Of a DNA stretch of 64,000 bases, positions 62,034-64,000 are shown piece after piece (the first letter of the stretch is position 1; the number at the start of each line of letters is the position of its first letter). The notes under the pieces were generated by a model. That model did not search any database. It was not told the DNA's origin and saw nothing but the letters and a program-made list of their open reading frames with translations. Origin of the DNA: Paenibacillus ferrarius (GTDB lineage: Bacteria > Bacillota > Bacilli > Paenibacillales > NBRC-103111); contig NZ_MBTG01000056.1 of NCBI RefSeq assembly GCF_002027705.1, positions 247,607 to 311,606 of the forward strand. Reading direction: 5' to 3'. Position numbers and translations under genes: made by a program.

Positions 62034-62270
62034 ATGTTGAATGAAATAGAAGTACTAAAGGGACAAGTTCAAACGCTGCTGAACACGGCAGATGCGCACA
62101 TTGAAAAGATTAATGAATTAGAAGCCAAGGCGAGCATACCTATGCCTGAATGGGCTCGAGAAGCTGTTTCTGCCGCTGTAAGCAGTGGGTTGATTGACAC
62201 GCCAGAGGGCCGAAGTTATGATTTTTACAGCTTGTTGCTTACTGTGTTCCGTAGAAAAGGACTTATTTGA
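62034..62270 (+). CDS. Phage-like coiled-coil protein with PEWAREAV motif
   Basis: 78 residues. N-terminal coiled coil (EIEVLKGQVQTLLNTADAHI...), then MPEWAREAVSAAVSSGLID, a motif resembling SLH/phage lysis-cassette proteins, and a C-terminal FYSLLLTVFRRKGLI. AGGAGG is eight bases before ATG 62034; the longer frame from 61971 overlaps the preceding stop by ATGA and could be used instead. Confidence 0.65.
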   Translation: MLNEIEVLKGQVQTLLNTADAHIEKINELEAKASIPMPEWAREAVSAAVSSGLIDTPEGRSYDFYSLLLTVFRRKGLI

Positions 62271-62360
62271 TTGGCCGCACTTTGACCGTACTTCTTCAAA
62301 CTTCAATGCTATTATAACAACATAACTATCCTAACTTTCAAAGGTTCGGAGTGGATATTC

Positions 62361-62435
62361 ATGAAAAGGGGGGTAATGACAGACTCAAACTGGAGTTATC
62401 TGGTCAAATATTTATTTGAAGTAGAAAGGCGCTGA
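62361..62435 (+). CDS. Possible 24-residue ORF
   Basis: MKRGVMTDSNWSYLVKYLFE and four more residues. GGAG nine bases upstream. In the 277-base gap 62271-62547, which otherwise shows only an extended -10 element (TGGTATAAA, 62498-62506) for the next operon. May be chance. Confidence 0.25.
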   Translation: MKRGVMTDSNWSYLVKYLFEVERR

Positions 62436-62547
62436 GGTAACAGGTTTATACTAAGGCAAAAAGAAACAAACGTTCCGTAGGAAATAAGCTGGAAATATGG
62501 TATAAATTACCTAAGTGATAAATTTCCATACGGAAGGGCATGATATT

Positions 62548-63384
62548 TTGACAATTGCAATATCTTTAAAAGTAAATGACGGCTTAGTTTTAGCAGCGGA
62601 CAGTGCATCTTCAATACTCATTAGAGATAACCAAGGACATTCAGGAGTTATCAATGTTTATGATAATGCCAACAAAGTATTTAATATACACAAAGAACTC
62701 CCCATTGGAGCAATCACATGGGGATGCGGAAGTATTGGTGTCTCGTCAATTTCCACGCTCGTAAAGGATTTTCGTGATCAGATTACAAATCATACTGAAC
62801 ACCTCCTCAATACAGCATCATACACTATGCAAGAAGTTGCTGAGAAATTTTATGAATTCATATATACTGAGAGATATCAGGTTGAGTTTGCCAGTTGGCA
62901 GCCTTTTCAAAGACCATCTTTAGGATTTATATTGGGAGGCTATTCTTCTGGCGCCACCTTAGCGGAAATATGGAGAATTGATATTTTAGAAGGCGGTATT
63001 TCAAGTGGTCCATATCTTGTAAGAAATCAAGATGATTGTGGAGTGGATTGGCAGGGCGCGCCAGAAGCAATCGCTAGGTTGATTAAAGGTTATTCACAAA
63101 TGCTTCCTCAACTTTTGTTAGCCTCTGGTTTAACTGATCAACAAGTGGCCAACATAATTCCCATACTTGATCAAAATCTTCAATCGCCATTGATATTGCC
63201 AGCAATGCCAATTCAGGATTTAATTGATATCGCTGATTTTTTGGCCGATCTGACAAAAAAATATGTCAAATTCACACCAGGACCACCAACAGTAGGTGGA
63301 CCTGTTGATATAGCCGTTATTACAAAGTATGAAGGATTCAAGTGGATAAAACGTAAACATTACTTTGATAATGGCTTGAATTAA
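62548..63384 (+). CDS. Stand-alone proteasome-like Ntn-hydrolase
   Basis: 278 residues if started at TTG 62548, nine bases after GGAAGGG. The protein then begins Met-Thr-Ile-Ala-Ile-Ser, so Met removal exposes Thr1, as in proteasome beta subunits and HslV. KVNDGLVLAADSASS puts an Asp at position 17, the proteasome Asp17; NANKVFNI gives the Lys (Lys33 equivalent, shifted by an insertion); ITWGCGSIGVSS replaces the AG-x-x-AD loop; FILGGYSS...AEIWRIDI matches the second half of the fold. No ATPase partner is present. Function unknown; the extra C-terminal 70 residues are unlike proteasome subunits. Confidence 0.72.
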   Translation: MTIAISLKVNDGLVLAADSASSILIRDNQGHSGVINVYDNANKVFNIHKELPIGAITWGCGSIGVSSISTLVKDFRDQITNHTEHLLNTASYTMQEVAEKFYEFIYTERYQVEFASWQPFQRPSLGFILGGYSSGATLAEIWRIDILEGGISSGPYLVRNQDDCGVDWQGAPEAIARLIKGYSQMLPQLLLASGLTDQQVANIIPILDQNLQSPLILPAMPIQDLIDIADFLADLTKKYVKFTPGPPTVGGPVDIAVITKYEGFKWIKRKHYFDNGLN

Positions 63385-63406
63385 ACTAAACTAAGGAGTG
63401 ATTTTT

Positions 63407-63559
63407 ATGGAAAAAATTATGTGCATTGGTAACAACGAAAAGGATATCTCAACACAACCAAAGTTTTTAATTACTAATATTCAGTCAGGATCTGAATCAA
63501 TAAGTTATAATGCTCAAAATGTGTTTAACTATTTAAACTTATTTTTGCCATCTAAATAA
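63407..63559 (+). CDS. 50-residue protein downstream of the Ntn hydrolase
   Basis: MEKIMCIGNNEKDISTQPKF begins a 50-codon ORF with AAGGAG eight bases before the ATG, 22 bases after the hydrolase stop. It is too short for most gene finders. It ends NYLNLFLPSK. Soluble, Asn/Ser-rich. Possibly a partner, substrate or inhibitor of the hydrolase. Confidence 0.6.
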   Translation: MEKIMCIGNNEKDISTQPKFLITNIQSGSESISYNAQNVFNYLNLFLPSK

Positions 63560-63581
63560 GTTGCTCAGAATAGAAACAAAT

Positions 63582-63600
63582 AAAAAGCCCGAGGGAAGCT
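63582..63600 (+). terminator. Half of a terminator hairpin at the IS boundary
   Basis: AAAAAGCCCGAGGGAAGCT has the form of a terminator's left arm, but no matching arm follows before the IS end at about 63605. Confidence 0.4.
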
Positions 63601-63604
63601 GATC

Positions 63605-64000
63605 TGGACCCTTTGTCAAGGACACTTGAAAAAACTCAGTTTAAATCTAGACAGCTAACAATAGATGATTCCTGTATTGCACAGGGGTCATCTTTTTTAA
63701 TCCCCATTGATATCGATTGTTGTTGTAGTAGCGGATGTAACCGTCAATCTTACGTTGTAGTTCTGCCAATGTTGGGCAGCTGCGATGGTCAACATGGTCC
63801 TTCATATGACCGTAAAACGACTCCTGTGGCGCATTGTCCCAGCAATTCCCCCTTCTAGACATCGATTGACCTAATCCCTTTTGCTTCAAAAGTTTTTGGT
63901 ATGTGGGACTCGTATAATGACTCCCTTGATCCGAATGGATGAACGCTTTCTTGTGCAACTTCAATTTTCTTTGCTTCATGAGTGCCTCAATCGTGTCTGT
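63605..64000 (-). mobile_element. IS3-family insertion sequence, right end (continues outside window)
   Basis: TGGACCCTTTGTCAAGGACA at 63605 looks like the terminal inverted repeat, 42 bases from the transposase stop codon, as expected for IS3 elements. Confidence 0.75.
63647..64000 (-). CDS. IS3-family transposase OrfB, C-terminal part
   Basis: 118 codons open to the right edge. FIHSDQGSHYTSPTYQKLL carries the second catalytic Asp and SRRGNCWDNAPQESFYGHMK the Glu of the DDE(35) centre; YIRYYNNNRYQWGLKKMTPVQYR is the usual C-terminal end. IS150/IS3 group. The N-terminal part, and OrfA, are beyond the window. Confidence 0.92.
   Translation of the reverse strand, partial: TDTIEALMKQRKLKLHKKAFIHSDQGSHYTSPTYQKLLKQKGLGQSMSRRGNCWDNAPQESFYGHMKDHVDHRSCPTLAELQRKIDGYIRYYNNNRYQWGLKKMTPVQYRNHLLLAV

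Overview
The window looks like the chromosome of a spore-forming, low-to-mid GC Firmicute of the Paenibacillus type. Evidence: spore-germination genes (GerA/GerB family), a YjcZ-type sporulation micro-protein, CcpA with cre-like sites, a Tyr T-box in front of tyrS, an acuA/acuC-acsA acetate module, a gluconate operon with Bacillus-type gntK and gndA, copper-amine-oxidase-type stalk proteins, and strong AAAGGAGG ribosome binding sites with frequent TTG/GTG starts. The species call is inference from protein resemblance; no 16S gene is present.

Layout. 1-9.2 kb: germination permease (cut by the left edge) and GerA protein, CBS protein, YuiD-like protein, acetyltransferase, a GGDEF/histidine-kinase hybrid, metallo-hydrolase, alpha/beta hydrolase, stalk protein, DUF1292 and DUF1885-like proteins. 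9.2-17.8 kb: arginine decarboxylase speA, two tandem MFS transporters, and a three-gene ABC exporter/TetR operon whose promoter is flanked by two identical operators; then a repeat-rich spacer, a secreted helical-repeat protein and a YktB-like protein. 17.9-25.5 kb: a stalk protein, a DesK/NarL-type two-component pair divergent from an LnrLMN-like ABC exporter, YjcZ and small proteins.

25.6-32.5 kb: a complete glycoside catabolic unit with promoter, twin operators, two ABC permeases (the first probably from a CTG codon), binding lipoprotein, LacI regulator, BadF/NagK-type sugar kinase and GH4 phospho-glycosidase. Sugar would be imported by ABC transport, phosphorylated inside and split. 32.5-38.7 kb: a gluconate-type operon (LacI regulator, LarA-like protein, gluconokinase, SDR, 6-phosphogluconate dehydrogenase) without its own permease. 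39-44.8 kb: shikimate genes aroK and aroA with a rhodanese between them, C39-like peptidase, CoA-binding protein, a repeat cluster, an FAD protein and a Q/N/S/Y-rich protein with an exactly duplicated 23-residue motif. 44.8-51.7 kb: PTS EIICBA-EI-PfpI operon, YgiT-type zinc protein, ccpA, mtnN. 51.7-60.6 kb: acuC, acuA, acsA, a class A penicillin-binding protein with two FN3 domains, and the T-box/tyrS unit.

60.6-64 kb is an AT-richer accessory stretch: short repeats, a GAAA microsatellite, a secreted protein, a compact set of phage-like small genes, a free-standing proteasome-like Ntn hydrolase with a previously easily missed 50-residue downstream ORF, and the end of an IS3-family element that seems to have landed in that operon's terminator. 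The Ntn hydrolase pair is my best candidate for an undescribed system; the duplicated-motif protein and the glycoside operon come next. Many start codons below were moved from the longest-ORF position to one with a proper ribosome binding site. No rRNA, tRNA or CRISPR array was seen.
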